Shown: positions 15,822 through 23,930, counted from the stretch's first letter. The stretch is DNA of 27,354 nucleotides from Flavobacteriaceae bacterium UBA2765 (GCA_002352665.1 DEIV01000082.1:1-27354), one strand, 5' to 3'. Program-made: numbers and translations. Notes: a model not told the origin generated them from the letters alone.

Positions 15822-15905
15822 AGAATAGAGAAAATATACTTATAAAATTGCTATTTAAAATTAAAAAATCTCTATGATGAGAGTCTTTATTCTCTTCTCT
15901 ATTCT
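15822..15905. repeat. Inverted repeat in the recR-symporter spacer
   Basis: AGAATAGAGAA (15822-15832) is perfectly inverted as TTCTCTATTCT (15895-15905), with a smaller CTCT...AGAG stem inside. The 164-base spacer 15793-15956 also holds pyrimidine-rich runs and no clear promoter box. It may be a worn REP-like element, since the stems resemble the AGAATCTC part of the hemH-hemJ element, or a chance pairing of AG/CT-rich DNA. Confidence 0.35.
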
Positions 15906-15956
15906 CTTTCCTCTAAAAAAACTATATTCGTAATTCATAAATCTAAAATCTAATCA

Positions 15957-17414
15957 ATGCAAGCATCATATATACTATTATTAATTTTAGGTTACTTTGG
16001 TTTATTACTATTAATTTCATTTTTAACAGGAAAAAATGATTCCAATGACACTTTTTTTAAGGCTAATAAGCAATCTCCTTGGTATGTTGTTGCCTTTGGA
16101 ATGATTGGTGCAACATTATCTGGGGTTACGTTTATTTCTGTGCCTGGTATGATTGGAGGAGAACAATTTGCATACATGCAAGGTGTTTTTGGTTTCTTTG
16201 TAGGAACCTTTTTTATTATATTTATTTTACTGCCTATTTACTATCGCCTTAATGTAACTTCTATTTATCAATACCTAGAGCAACGATTTGGTAAAGTAAG
16301 CTATAAAACAGGTGCGTTTTTCTTTTTGCTATCCAGAATAACAGGTGCATCTTTTCGATTATTCTTAGTCGCCCTGTCTATGCAGTATATTGTTTTTTCT
16401 GCATTAGGTGTCCCTTTTTGGCTCACTGTAATCATTTCAATTTTATTAATTTGGATATATACTTTTAGAGGTGGCATAAAAACAATCGTTTGGACAGATA
16501 CTTTACAAACTTTGGCCATGTTAACTGCAGTTGGAGTTGCTATTTATCTTATTGACCAAAAACTAAATTGGACATATCTTGAATTTTTACAATCAGAAGA
16601 ATTTGCCTCAAAAAGTAAAATATTCTTTTTTGACGACCCTAATTCTAAACAATATTTCTGGAAATATTTTATTGGAGGTATTTTTATTGCCATTACCATG
16701 ACCGGACTAGATCAAGATATGATGCAAAAAAACTTAACTTGTAAAAACAAAAAGGATGCGCAAAAGAACATGTCTACTATGATAACCCTATTGGTTATTG
16801 TGAATTTTATCTTTTTATCTCTTGGTGCATTACTCTATATTTATGCTGAAAAATTCGGTATAGAAATACCAATTGTTGATGGCAGGCCAAGAACAGATCT
16901 ATTATTTCCAGAAATTGCAATGAATAGTGATTTAGGACTACCGTTATCGGTTGTGTTTATAATTGGATTGATTGCAGCAGCCTATTCAAGTGCTGATAGT
17001 GCTTTAACATCTCTAACCACTTCTTTTTCTGTTGATTTTCTAAACATAGAAAATAGGCCTGAGCAAGAACAAAAACCATTACGTAAAAAAGTACATATTG
17101 GCATTTCTCTATTATTAATAATTGTGGTGATTATTTTTAACAATCTTGATGGTAATGTTGTGGGAAATCTATTTAAATTTGCCACCTTTACCTATGGTCC
17201 GTTATTGGGTTTATTTGCCTTTGGAATATTTACCAAACATAATATTAAAGATGCTTTTGCATGGTTAGTGGCACTTTGTGCTATATTATTGACTATTGTA
17301 ATTGCGTTTTTACCGGAAAGTATTATTGGAAAATACCAATTTCAATGGGAGATATTACCAATAAACGGATTGATCACTTTTATAGGTTTATGGTTAATAC
17401 GAGAAAAGAAATAA
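15957..17414 (+). CDS. Sodium:solute symporter (SSS family)
   Basis: A 485-residue inner-membrane transporter with about 13 hydrophobic spans spread along the whole chain, as in SSS proteins. SSS marks include the early TFISVPGMIGGEQFAYMQ region with GATLSGVTF before it, RITGASFRLFLVALSMQY near 125, WIYTFRGGIKTIVWTDTLQ near 170, and AAAYSSADSALTSLTTSFS near 342, which holds sodium-site serines and threonines. It takes up an organic solute with Na+, but the solute cannot be named. It opens the plus-strand series with pdxH 17 bases later. This neighbourhood is, from memory, common in Flavobacteriaceae. Confidence 0.9.
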   Translation: MQASYILLLILGYFGLLLLISFLTGKNDSNDTFFKANKQSPWYVVAFGMIGATLSGVTFISVPGMIGGEQFAYMQGVFGFFVGTFFIIFILLPIYYRLNVTSIYQYLEQRFGKVSYKTGAFFFLLSRITGASFRLFLVALSMQYIVFSALGVPFWLTVIISILLIWIYTFRGGIKTIVWTDTLQTLAMLTAVGVAIYLIDQKLNWTYLEFLQSEEFASKSKIFFFDDPNSKQYFWKYFIGGIFIAITMTGLDQDMMQKNLTCKNKKDAQKNMSTMITLLVIVNFIFLSLGALLYIYAEKFGIEIPIVDGRPRTDLLFPEIAMNSDLGLPLSVVFIIGLIAAAYSSADSALTSLTTSFSVDFLNIENRPEQEQKPLRKKVHIGISLLLIIVVIIFNNLDGNVVGNLFKFATFTYGPLLGLFAFGIFTKHNIKDAFAWLVALCAILLTIVIAFLPESIIGKYQFQWEILPINGLITFIGLWLIREKK

Positions 17415-17431
17415 TAAATTATTACTAATTG

Positions 17432-18079
17432 ATGGAAAAAGATCTAAGCAATCATAGAGAAAATTATCAAAAAGATGATCTTTTGGAAGAGAATACCCCA
17501 GAAAACCCAATAGAGTTGTTTAGAGATTGGTTTATAGTTGCCGATCAAGATGATAATGTTCATGAAGCCAATGCCATGAATATTGCAACCTATGGTTTAG
17601 ATGGTTTTCCTAAAAACAGAATGGTATTACTTAAAAAATTCACTTGGGAAGGTTTTATATTCTATACCAATTACTATTCTGAAAAAGGATTGGCAATAGC
17701 TGAACATCCAAAGGTTTGTTTGTCTTTTTTTTGGTCGGGTTTAGAACAGCAGATCATTATAAAAGGGGCAGCTGAAAAATTAATTGAAAACTTATCAGAC
17801 GGTTATTTTGAAACCAGACCCGAAGGTAGTAAATTAGGAGCTTGGGCATCACATCAAAGTGAAGTGATAAATTCTCGTCAATCTTTAGATGATCAACTTA
17901 AAATTTACGAGGAAAAATTTCAAGGCAAGGAAGTACCTAGACCAAATTATTGGGGAGGCTTTATAGTAAAACCGATGAGTATTGAATTTTGGCAAGGCAG
18001 ACCCAATCGTATGCATGATAGAATTAGGTATACTTTACAAAAAGATTATATCTGGAAAAAAGAACGATTGGCACCCTAA
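17432..18079 (+). CDS. pdxH: Pyridoxamine/pyridoxine 5'-phosphate oxidase
   Basis: The FMN enzyme oxidises PNP or PMP to pyridoxal 5'-phosphate, the cofactor of aminotransferases. At 215 residues it has the family length. NRMVLLKKFTWEGFIFYTNYYSEKG (in two halves, near 67-91) is the FMN-binding core, SFFWSGLEQQIIIKGAAEKL follows, and FWQGRPNRMHDRIRYT near the C-terminus carries the substrate-binding RxH. ATG at 17432 is preferred; a TTG one codon earlier (17429) would only add one residue. It lies 17 bases after the symporter and 49 bases before the FMN reductase gene. Confidence 0.95.
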   Translation: MEKDLSNHRENYQKDDLLEENTPENPIELFRDWFIVADQDDNVHEANAMNIATYGLDGFPKNRMVLLKKFTWEGFIFYTNYYSEKGLAIAEHPKVCLSFFWSGLEQQIIIKGAAEKLIENLSDGYFETRPEGSKLGAWASHQSEVINSRQSLDDQLKIYEEKFQGKEVPRPNYWGGFIVKPMSIEFWQGRPNRMHDRIRYTLQKDYIWKKERLAP

Positions 18080-18128
18080 AAAAATAATAAAATCATTTAT
18101 ATTTGATTGCCAATTATTTGTTACACAA

Positions 18129-18695
18129 ATGAAACAAGCTAAAAAAATATTAGCTATCTCTGGAAGCACAAGAAAGAATTCATCTAATAATTCAATTCTT
18201 AAAACAATTGTTGAATTATATAAAAACAGTTTGGACATTCAATTATATGATAGTATTGACAAACTGCCACATTTTAATCCGGACTTAGACACTGAAAATA
18301 TTCCTCAAACTGTCAAATATTTCCGAAAGTTGATTGTACAAGCTGATGGCATAATTATCTGCTCACCCGAATATGTTTTTAGTATCCCAGGTACCTTAAA
18401 AAATGCATTAGAATGGACCGTTTCAACTACTGTATTTTCAGACAAACCTTTTGCATTTATTATAGCGTCTGCGTCAGGTGAAAAAGCATTTGAATCTTTA
18501 GATTTAATAATGAATACTCTATTACAATATAAAATTCCTGATAACTCTAAACTATTAATTAAAGGAGTTCGAGGGAAAATTAATCAACTAGGTCAAGTTT
18601 CTGATAATGGCATAACAACAAAAATTAAAGAATTAACCGACTCTTTAATTTTTAAAATTGAAGAACTTAAACCAACCTTAAATAGTATAAATTAA
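18129..18695 (+). CDS. NADPH-dependent FMN reductase-like flavoprotein
   Basis: A 188-residue flavodoxin-like protein. ILAISGSTRKNSSNNSI (about 7-23) is the FMN phosphate loop, and ICSPEYVFSIPGTLKNALEW (near 77-96) is the hallmark of the NAD(P)H:FMN/quinone reductase family. It is likely to reduce flavins, quinones or similar compounds in the cytosol. The frame is open for 49 more codons upstream, but these overlap pdxH out of frame and read unlike a protein domain, so ATG 18129 is chosen. Its stop shares a base with the sixA start (TAATG), so the two are translationally coupled. Confidence 0.87.
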   Translation: MKQAKKILAISGSTRKNSSNNSILKTIVELYKNSLDIQLYDSIDKLPHFNPDLDTENIPQTVKYFRKLIVQADGIIICSPEYVFSIPGTLKNALEWTVSTTVFSDKPFAFIIASASGEKAFESLDLIMNTLLQYKIPDNSKLLIKGVRGKINQLGQVSDNGITTKIKELTDSLIFKIEELKPTLNSIN

Positions 18696-19183
18696 TGAAA
18701 ACTTTATATATCGTAAGGCACGCCAAATCATCATGGGAGTATAACGGCGTAAAAGATATAGACAGACCTTTAAAAAAAAGAGGTATTAATGATGCTTATT
18801 TAGTTTCTAAAGTGTTAGAAAGTAAGGTAGACTGTCCGAGCATATTTATTTCAAGCTGTGCCAATAGGGCTTTGCATACAGCAATGATTTTTAGTTATGC
18901 TTTCAATTTTCCGTTGGCCAATATGAAAATAAGTAAATCTCTGTATAGTTTTAGTGATGGATATTTGATAAAAACTGTAAAAGCTTTAGATGACGGATTT
19001 AATTCAGCGATCATTTTTAGCCATGATCATGGTATCAATACATTTGTCAACACCTTTGGTAATAAACCCATAGCTCATGTTCCTACCTGCGGTGTTATTG
19101 GAATTCAATTCGAAGATAAACATTGGAAAAATATTAAAAAAGGAAAGACTTTTCTTGTTGAATTTCCTAAATTTCATAAATAA
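18695..19183 (+). CDS. sixA: SixA-type phosphohistidine phosphatase (histidine phosphatase superfamily)
   Basis: A 162-residue histidine phosphatase. LYIVRHAKSSWE holds the catalytic R8-H9, DRPLKKRG follows as in SixA, and FSHDHGIN (H110) supplies the second active-site histidine in the place of the usual GHNP. SixA removes phosphate from histidine-containing phosphotransfer proteins or nitrogen-PTS proteins; the partner here is unknown. It overlaps the FMN reductase stop by one base and precedes the ppx/gppA gene by 12 bases. In flavobacteria sixA and ppx often lie near ppk1 (from memory), which is not seen here. Confidence 0.85.
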   Translation: MKTLYIVRHAKSSWEYNGVKDIDRPLKKRGINDAYLVSKVLESKVDCPSIFISSCANRALHTAMIFSYAFNFPLANMKISKSLYSFSDGYLIKTVKALDDGFNSAIIFSHDHGINTFVNTFGNKPIAHVPTCGVIGIQFEDKHWKNIKKGKTFLVEFPKFHK

Positions 19184-19195
19184 AAAAGATTTGTT

Positions 19196-20092
19196 TTGGA
19201 AATAAAAAAATATGCAGCAATTGACATTGGTTCGAATGCTGTGAGACTTTTAATTGCAAATATTATTATTAAAAAAAATAAAGAGCCTCTATATAGAAAA
19301 GCTTCTTTAGTTCGAGTTCCTATTCGTTTAGGTGCAGACTCATTTGTTAAGGGTGCTGTTAGTGATGCTAATATCAAAAGAATGATTGACGCTATGAATG
19401 CCTTTAAACTACTCATGAAAGTAAATGGTGTAGAAAAATTCAAGGCATGTGCAACATCTGCCATACGTGAAGCTGAAAACGGCAAAGAAGTTGTAAAAAA
19501 AATCAATAAAAAAACAGGCATTCTCATTGATATTATTGATGGTAAAAAAGAAGCGGCTATTATTGCGTCTACAGACCTAAATGAATTGATTGAAAGCGAC
19601 CAATCGTATCTATATGTTGATGTTGGTGGAGGTAGTACTGAATTTACTATTTTTTCTAAAGGTAAAATCATCAACTCCAAATCGTTTAAAATGGGAACCG
19701 TACGGCTTATAAATAATCCTAAAGGTGTCAATAAACTCATTTTTAAAGATGTTGAACAATGGATTAAATTAAGCACTAAAGGTCTAAAAAACTTATCGTT
19801 AATTGGTTCTGGAGGCAATATCAATAAAATATTTAAGATGTCTGACAGACCGCTAGGCAGACCTCTTTCATATATTTACATTAAAGCTCATTACGAATTT
19901 CTCAAACAAATGAGTTACAACGAAAGAATAGTAGAACTCGGATTAAATCCTGACAGAGCAGATGTGATCATACCTGCCACTAAAATTTATCTTAATGCTA
20001 TGAAATGGAGTGGCGCTACAAAGATCTATGTACCTAAAATAGGACTTGCAGATGGAATCATAAAAGGATTACATCTCGGTAAGTTTGATTAA
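19196..20092 (+). CDS. Ppx/GppA-family exopolyphosphatase or pppGpp phosphatase, TTG start
   Basis: A 298-residue actin-like ATPase-fold phosphatase. YAAIDIGSNAVRLLI (about 6-20) is phosphate loop 1, CATSAIREAENG near 82-93 is typical, VDVGGGSTEFTIF (near 142-154) is loop 2, and LIGSGGNINKIF is the adenosine motif. It should split phosphate from polyphosphate or pppGpp. This is the short Bacteroidota form, without the C-terminal HD-like domain of E. coli Ppx. The start must be TTG at 19196: the sixA stop lies 12 bases upstream in the same frame, and the first in-frame ATG (residue about 63) would remove loop 1. A weak start would keep its level below sixA. Ppx or GppA cannot be told apart here. 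Confidence 0.88.
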   Translation: MEIKKYAAIDIGSNAVRLLIANIIIKKNKEPLYRKASLVRVPIRLGADSFVKGAVSDANIKRMIDAMNAFKLLMKVNGVEKFKACATSAIREAENGKEVVKKINKKTGILIDIIDGKKEAAIIASTDLNELIESDQSYLYVDVGGGSTEFTIFSKGKIINSKSFKMGTVRLINNPKGVNKLIFKDVEQWIKLSTKGLKNLSLIGSGGNINKIFKMSDRPLGRPLSYIYIKAHYEFLKQMSYNERIVELGLNPDRADVIIPATKIYLNAMKWSGATKIYVPKIGLADGIIKGLHLGKFD

Positions 20093-20096
20093 AAAC

Positions 20097-20195
20097 CATT
20101 GCGAGTCACAACTTGGTGCGACGTAGTATCAATGTTAACCAATAGACATTATGAAGAGTACTACATCATCCGGTTTTCACGATTGATTCGCAATG
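20097..20195. repeat. REP-like hairpin element after the ppx/gppA gene
   Basis: Perfect end repeats CATTGCGA (20097-20104) and TCGCAATG (20188-20195) enclose a second pair GTAGTA (20123-20128) and TACTAC (20159-20164). CATTGCGA and GCGACGTAG-type segments recall intergenic REP elements of many bacteria (CATTGCGAG...GCGACGTGGCAATC). It lies between convergent genes and may act as a two-way transcript end. The sequence differs from the element at 8641-8734, so it is a second family. Confidence 0.65.
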
Positions 20196-20202
20196 ATTTT
20201 AT

Positions 20203-21087
20203 TTATTTTTTTAATGTTTCATTTATCAGGCTTACATATTTAGTTGGGTTTTCTAATTCAGGAAAATGACCACAATTATCAAATTCTACTATATTAGAAT
20301 TTGGAGCATGTTCTTTTATACTATTAAAGTCGGTGAACCTATGTGTATAATCTTTATTCCCCCAAACCAATGTTGTAGGGATTTCAATTCCACCTAATGG
20401 ATTTTTTAACTCTTTTGACAAACCTTGTACTAAACTAGACAAACAAAAACAACCTCCTCTTTTTATTGTATCAACTGCTATTTGTTGGTATCCTGATCTA
20501 TCAATATTTTTTGGCAATGCATAATTGTACCATTTATATGCTAGTTTTTTTTCTAAAAATAAATTCGTCATTTGTCCTAACCATGGAGTCTTAAGTGGCT
20601 TAGGAATACTTCTTTTTGCCCACCCTTCCATTTGATACAAGGATGGAGTTTGTGCCAAAAATAAGTGTTCAATTCTATCAGGAATCATTTTTGCAACAGT
20701 AATTCCGTAAAAACCATTAGCACATGAAAAGGAAATCGATGTTCTTTTAACCTTTAAAACATCCATTACATTGATAATCACTTTGGCTGTCATATCAAAT
20801 GAATAATCAAACACAAAAGAAGGGTATGAAAATCCGAATCCCGGTAATTCAAAACAAATAACTCGATAATTCTCAGCTAATTTTGTTGTTAATTCTTCGT
20901 GGTGTTCAATAACATTTGGTCCATCTGGTACACTAATAATTACAGGTTTATTTGTTTTAGTATCCTTAACCCTAATCTTGCCATAATCGGTATCTATCAT
21001 TTCAATGTCTGATGCCCAATTATTTGGGAATCCTCTCCATAATTTTCGTATTCGCAACCGTGATGTATCTATTACAAATCCACTCAT
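20203..21087 (-). CDS. Alpha/beta hydrolase
   Basis: A 294-residue alpha/beta-hydrolase-fold enzyme of the haloalkane dehalogenase/epoxide hydrolase/esterase superfamily. The acid, base and nucleophile are readable: S121 in SISFSCANG (a small-X-Ser-X-small elbow without the usual glycines), D246 in VWGNKDYTH, H274 in NCGHFPELENP. The loop VPDGPNVIEHHEEL replaces the common HGxP oxyanion stretch. The serine nucleophile argues against a dehalogenase, which would have Asp. No signal peptide. Its start overlaps the DJ-1/PfpI gene stop by 4 bases (ATGA), so translation is coupled. It is the last gene of the minus-strand series. Substrate unknown. Confidence 0.85.
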   Translation of the reverse strand: MSGFVIDTSRLRIRKLWRGFPNNWASDIEMIDTDYGKIRVKDTKTNKPVIISVPDGPNVIEHHEELTTKLAENYRVICFELPGFGFSYPSFVFDYSFDMTAKVIINVMDVLKVKRTSISFSCANGFYGITVAKMIPDRIEHLFLAQTPSLYQMEGWAKRSIPKPLKTPWLGQMTNLFLEKKLAYKWYNYALPKNIDRSGYQQIAVDTIKRGGCFCLSSLVQGLSKELKNPLGGIEIPTTLVWGNKDYTHRFTDFNSIKEHAPNSNIVEFDNCGHFPELENPTKYVSLINETLKK

Positions 21088-21779
21088 TTTAGTTTTTTTA
21101 ATGTTTTAAGATTTGTAATTGCCTCAAACAAATTCAATTCTCTTTTTGCATTTCTAGACAATTGACGTTCTGCTTTTTGAATAATATCAGGCTCACAAGC
21201 AGTAAAATTTCCTGATTTATATAAAGGACTTGGGTCATATTCAATCAACAATTGTATGGACTTAGCCAGTTGTTCACCGGCTATTTCATTTACTAAATAC
21301 AATGCCATATCAATCCCCGCTGAAACTCCTGCTGCTGTTACAATTTTTCCCTCATGTACAAAACGTTCTCTTATCGGAATTGCTCCATATTCTTTTAATA
21401 AACTTATTGGTTTCCAATGTGAAGTAGTTTTCAATCCTTTTAACAATCCGGTAGCAGCCAGAATTAGTGAACCACTACAAACCGATGTTGTAAATTGAGT
21501 TGTTTTATCTATTTTTCGAATCCAATCTAACGTTTTTTTATCATTCATCACTTTTACAAAAGCAATGGTAGAACCCGGGATCAATAAAATATCAGCTTCA
21601 ACCATATCATTAAAATCATACTTCGCATTTAAATGTACATAACCGGTATCTGACTTGATCTCTCCTTTCTTTTTAGCTACAAAAAACACTTCTGCTTTCG
21701 GCAATTGAGCCAATACTTCATACGGACCAATGGCGTCAAGCATAGTCATTCCGTTATAAATCAAGATAGCTATTTTCAT
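21084..21779 (-). CDS. DJ-1/PfpI-family protein, isonitrile-hydratase-like
   Basis: A 231-residue cytosolic protein of the class I glutamine amidotransferase-like fold. The nucleophilic cysteine is in TSVCSGSLILAATGLLKGLKTTSHW (split near C101), with the partner acid E21 in DAIGPYEVLA. SGSLILAATGLL followed by TTSHW is the pattern of the isonitrile hydratase (InhA) and AraC-N-terminal-like branch. There is no AraC DNA-binding domain, so it is an enzyme. Residues 200-231 form a basic helical tail. InhA hydrates isocyanides to N-substituted formamides; activity here is only inferred. It is 11 bases downstream of the MBL-fold gene and overlaps the next hydrolase gene by 4 bases. Confidence 0.82.
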   Translation of the reverse strand: MKIAILIYNGMTMLDAIGPYEVLAQLPKAEVFFVAKKKGEIKSDTGYVHLNAKYDFNDMVEADILLIPGSTIAFVKVMNDKKTLDWIRKIDKTTQFTTSVCSGSLILAATGLLKGLKTTSHWKPISLLKEYGAIPIRERFVHEGKIVTAAGVSAGIDMALYLVNEIAGEQLAKSIQLLIEYDPSPLYKSGNFTACEPDIIQKAERQLSRNAKRELNLFEAITNLKTLKKLK

Positions 21780-21790
21780 TTTACTATATA

Positions 21791-22564
21791 TTAAAACTGT
21801 AATGTTTCACCATCATAGGGTATAAAAACTTTTGACAATAAATTTTGATTTCTTAACTCTTCTTTGAGCTCTTTTCTTGTCGTCGGACAATGGTTTAATG
21901 CTTCCAGATGATTGGCAATAACTTTACCAGGAGAATTCTTTATAAATTTCACAATATCCTTTATCGTCATTAATATTGGTTTTCCAATATCTAGACTTGC
22001 AGAACCTGAAGCCACTATAGAAATATCCGGTTTAAATGTTGAAAGTGCTTTATCAACATCATTCGTATAAACTGTATCTCCACTTATATAAATAGTTGGA
22101 GAATTCGGTAATTCAATAAAAAAACCTACACCATTCGCCATAAATCTATGTATCCAATCATAACCATGTTTTGCTGGGACAGTCGTTATAAATCCTTCTA
22201 AAAAACCATCTCTTTTCCAAGGAGATAAAATATTTTGAACATTAATATTTCGCTTTTTCAAATAGTTAGCATCCTTATAATTACACGTAACAGGAATATT
22301 ATTTTTTACTAAAAATAATTCTCCTTCAGTATCTAAATGATCAAAATGCCTTCTTTGGCAATGTGTTATCAAACAATGTGTGACTTTTTTTAATAATTCA
22401 TTTGAATTCTTCGGTAATGATACGATCGGGTTTCGTCTTGCTTTATGACGCAAAAATGCAAGTGGTCCATTTGTTCCCTTTTTTCCTAACATAGGATCAA
22501 CCAATATAAAATCATTTCCAGATTCAATTATAAGTGTTGCATTTCTTAAATGGTGAATTTTCAT
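21791..22564 (-). CDS. Metallo-beta-lactamase-fold hydrolase (UlaG-like) with altered HxHxDH motif
   Basis: A 257-residue MBL-fold protein of the UlaG/YcfM-like branch: ATLIIESGNDFILVDPML near the start, ISGDTVYTNDV near 175, and IANHLEALNHCP near 230, which supplies late metal ligands. The first metal motif, normally THxHxDHLD, reads THCQRRHFDHLD (H68, H73, D75, H76), so one early ligand is replaced or displaced. The open frame extends 16 codons upstream to 22612, but these overlap the preceding alpha/beta hydrolase gene and are not family-like, so ATG at 22564 (MKIHHLRNATLI) is the start, 4 bases after that gene's stop. Substrate unknown, possibly a lactone or phosphodiester. Confidence 0.84.
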   Translation of the reverse strand: MKIHHLRNATLIIESGNDFILVDPMLGKKGTNGPLAFLRHKARRNPIVSLPKNSNELLKKVTHCLITHCQRRHFDHLDTEGELFLVKNNIPVTCNYKDANYLKKRNINVQNILSPWKRDGFLEGFITTVPAKHGYDWIHRFMANGVGFFIELPNSPTIYISGDTVYTNDVDKALSTFKPDISIVASGSASLDIGKPILMTIKDIVKFIKNSPGKVIANHLEALNHCPTTRKELKEELRNQNLLSKVFIPYDGETLQF

Positions 22565-22568
22565 GGTT

Positions 22569-23411
22569 TTAGTTTTTAATAAAATCCATGGTGTCTTCCA
22601 AAACATCATCATTCCAAAGCATTCTGTAATGCCCTATCCTTTCATATGATTTTAACTCTGTATTATTCGTTGACTTTAACACTTCTTCAGAATTTCGATA
22701 AGGCAAAATTTTATCTTTCTTATCGTGTACCAATAATAATTTGGTAAATGAAATATGCTTTAATTTTTCTTCAACACTAATATCATGAACATCCTCCTTT
22801 AATAGCTTGTTGACCTTGCTTAGCATAAATGAAAATGTTTTATCTGTAATACCCACAAAGTTTTTGAAATTAGTAAAAATATCTAATAAGGAATTTGGTG
22901 TGGTTAAAAACACAAATTTATCAATAGTATAATTAGTTTCTGCCAAGGTATATGCCGTCATTGCTGATCCAAATGAGTGAGAAATGATTGTAAAGGGTTC
23001 TTGTGGATTAATAAATTGAATCAATTTTTTAAATGCCTCTTTACATTCATATAAATTGGTGTATTCTGATTTTGAATTAGCATGTCCCGGTAAGTCAAAA
23101 CTTATAACTCTATAATTTCTTTCTTCCAATTCAAAAGCAAATTTTGATAAGCTCCCTGCATTTGAATCCCATCCATGTACTAAAAAAATTAATTCACCTG
23201 TTGGATTACCAAATTCATAACAATGTAAATCTTCTTTTGGAAGCGGAATTCTAAAATGTCTAGCTTTTTCATAAAAGGATATTTCTCTTTTACTGATATC
23301 TTTCTTTCTCACTTTTTGAAATAATTTGAAAGCTAATTTTCCTCCTAATTTCGGAGATAGAAAGGAAATTATTTTATAATAAAATTTTAGTATTTTTAAG
23401 TAGTATTTCAT
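22569..23411 (-). CDS. Alpha/beta hydrolase (serine esterase/lipase-like)
   Basis: A 280-residue alpha/beta hydrolase. LVHGWDSNAGS (about 78-88) is the oxyanion HGW stretch, SFDLPGHANS follows, the nucleophile elbow is ISHSFGSA (S146), with D233 in HDKKDKILPY and H261 in RIGHYRMLWND. The first 20 residues are hydrophobic with lysines and could touch the membrane, but there is no clear signal-peptide cut. It lies 8 bases downstream of the DUF4442 gene and 4 bases upstream of the MBL-fold gene. With that hotdog protein it suggests work on acyl or ester compounds. Substrate unknown. Confidence 0.87.
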   Translation of the reverse strand: MKYYLKILKFYYKIISFLSPKLGGKLAFKLFQKVRKKDISKREISFYEKARHFRIPLPKEDLHCYEFGNPTGELIFLVHGWDSNAGSLSKFAFELEERNYRVISFDLPGHANSKSEYTNLYECKEAFKKLIQFINPQEPFTIISHSFGSAMTAYTLAETNYTIDKFVFLTTPNSLLDIFTNFKNFVGITDKTFSFMLSKVNKLLKEDVHDISVEEKLKHISFTKLLLVHDKKDKILPYRNSEEVLKSTNNTELKSYERIGHYRMLWNDDVLEDTMDFIKN

Positions 23412-23419
23412 CTTATGAA

Positions 23420-23917
23420 TTATTTTTTCTTGGATTGATAATATGTCTTGTCTGCGATATAGATGGTTTTCATAATTTCAGCATACACGATCGCTTCTTT
23501 ATCTTGAAGTAAAACTGGCAAATCAATAGTATATGTATTATTGTTTTCTACATTTTCTTTAATTTTTTCAAGAATTTCATCCGTAATTAGAAATCTGGCA
23601 TACACTGTTTTTTTAATAGGTTTTTTAAATTTTATTTGAGCAGATTTATCCCAAACCACGTATGATTTTCCAAGTATTTTCATTAGCTGTAACATATAAA
23701 ACGGATCGGTTGAAGCATAAATACTACCACCGAAAATGGTACCTACGTAATTTCTAGTTCGCCAACTTAGCGGCAATCGGATATGAATTTCTCTATAATC
23801 GTCAGAAATAAAGCCTACCCAAACTCCTGTTCCTCTAATTGCCGGGAATAGATTAAAAGCCAATCGCTTTACTTTTGACTTGAAGTTTTCATTCTTATCT
23901 GTTTTAAATTGTTTCAT
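23420..23917 (-). CDS. DUF4442 hotdog-fold protein, possible acyl-CoA thioesterase
   Basis: A 165-residue protein of the DUF4442 branch of the hotdog superfamily. RLPLSWRTRNYVGTIFGGSIYASTDPFYMLQLM (read in two runs, near 48-80) is the central helix region, where thioesterases hold their acyl chain. KSAQIKFKKPIKKTVYARF is the following strand pair. Related proteins are thioesterase-like, but most are untested. It is 13 bases after the DinB-like gene and 8 bases before the alpha/beta hydrolase gene, within the same minus-strand series. Confidence 0.78.
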   Translation of the reverse strand: MKQFKTDKNENFKSKVKRLAFNLFPAIRGTGVWVGFISDDYREIHIRLPLSWRTRNYVGTIFGGSIYASTDPFYMLQLMKILGKSYVVWDKSAQIKFKKPIKKTVYARFLITDEILEKIKENVENNNTYTIDLPVLLQDKEAIVYAEIMKTIYIADKTYYQSKKK

Positions 23918-23930
23918 ATGAAAATTAATC

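Noticed and set aside
17982..18128. 49-codon upstream extension of the FMN reductase frame
   Set aside because: It overlaps the conserved end of pdxH out of frame and does not read like a flavodoxin N-terminus; the family start is at ATG 18129.
18080..18128. Promoter between pdxH and the FMN reductase gene
   Set aside because: No TAnnTTTG box is present in the 49 bases, so co-transcription is the simpler reading.
19174..19824. 216-codon open frame on the minus strand opposite ppx
   Set aside because: It is a shadow frame. The plus strand encodes clear Ppx/GppA motifs, and the shadow protein matches no family I know.
22565..22612. 16-codon upstream extension of the MBL-fold frame
   Set aside because: It lies inside the conserved end of the upstream alpha/beta hydrolase gene; MKIHHLRNATLI at 22564 is the usual family start.
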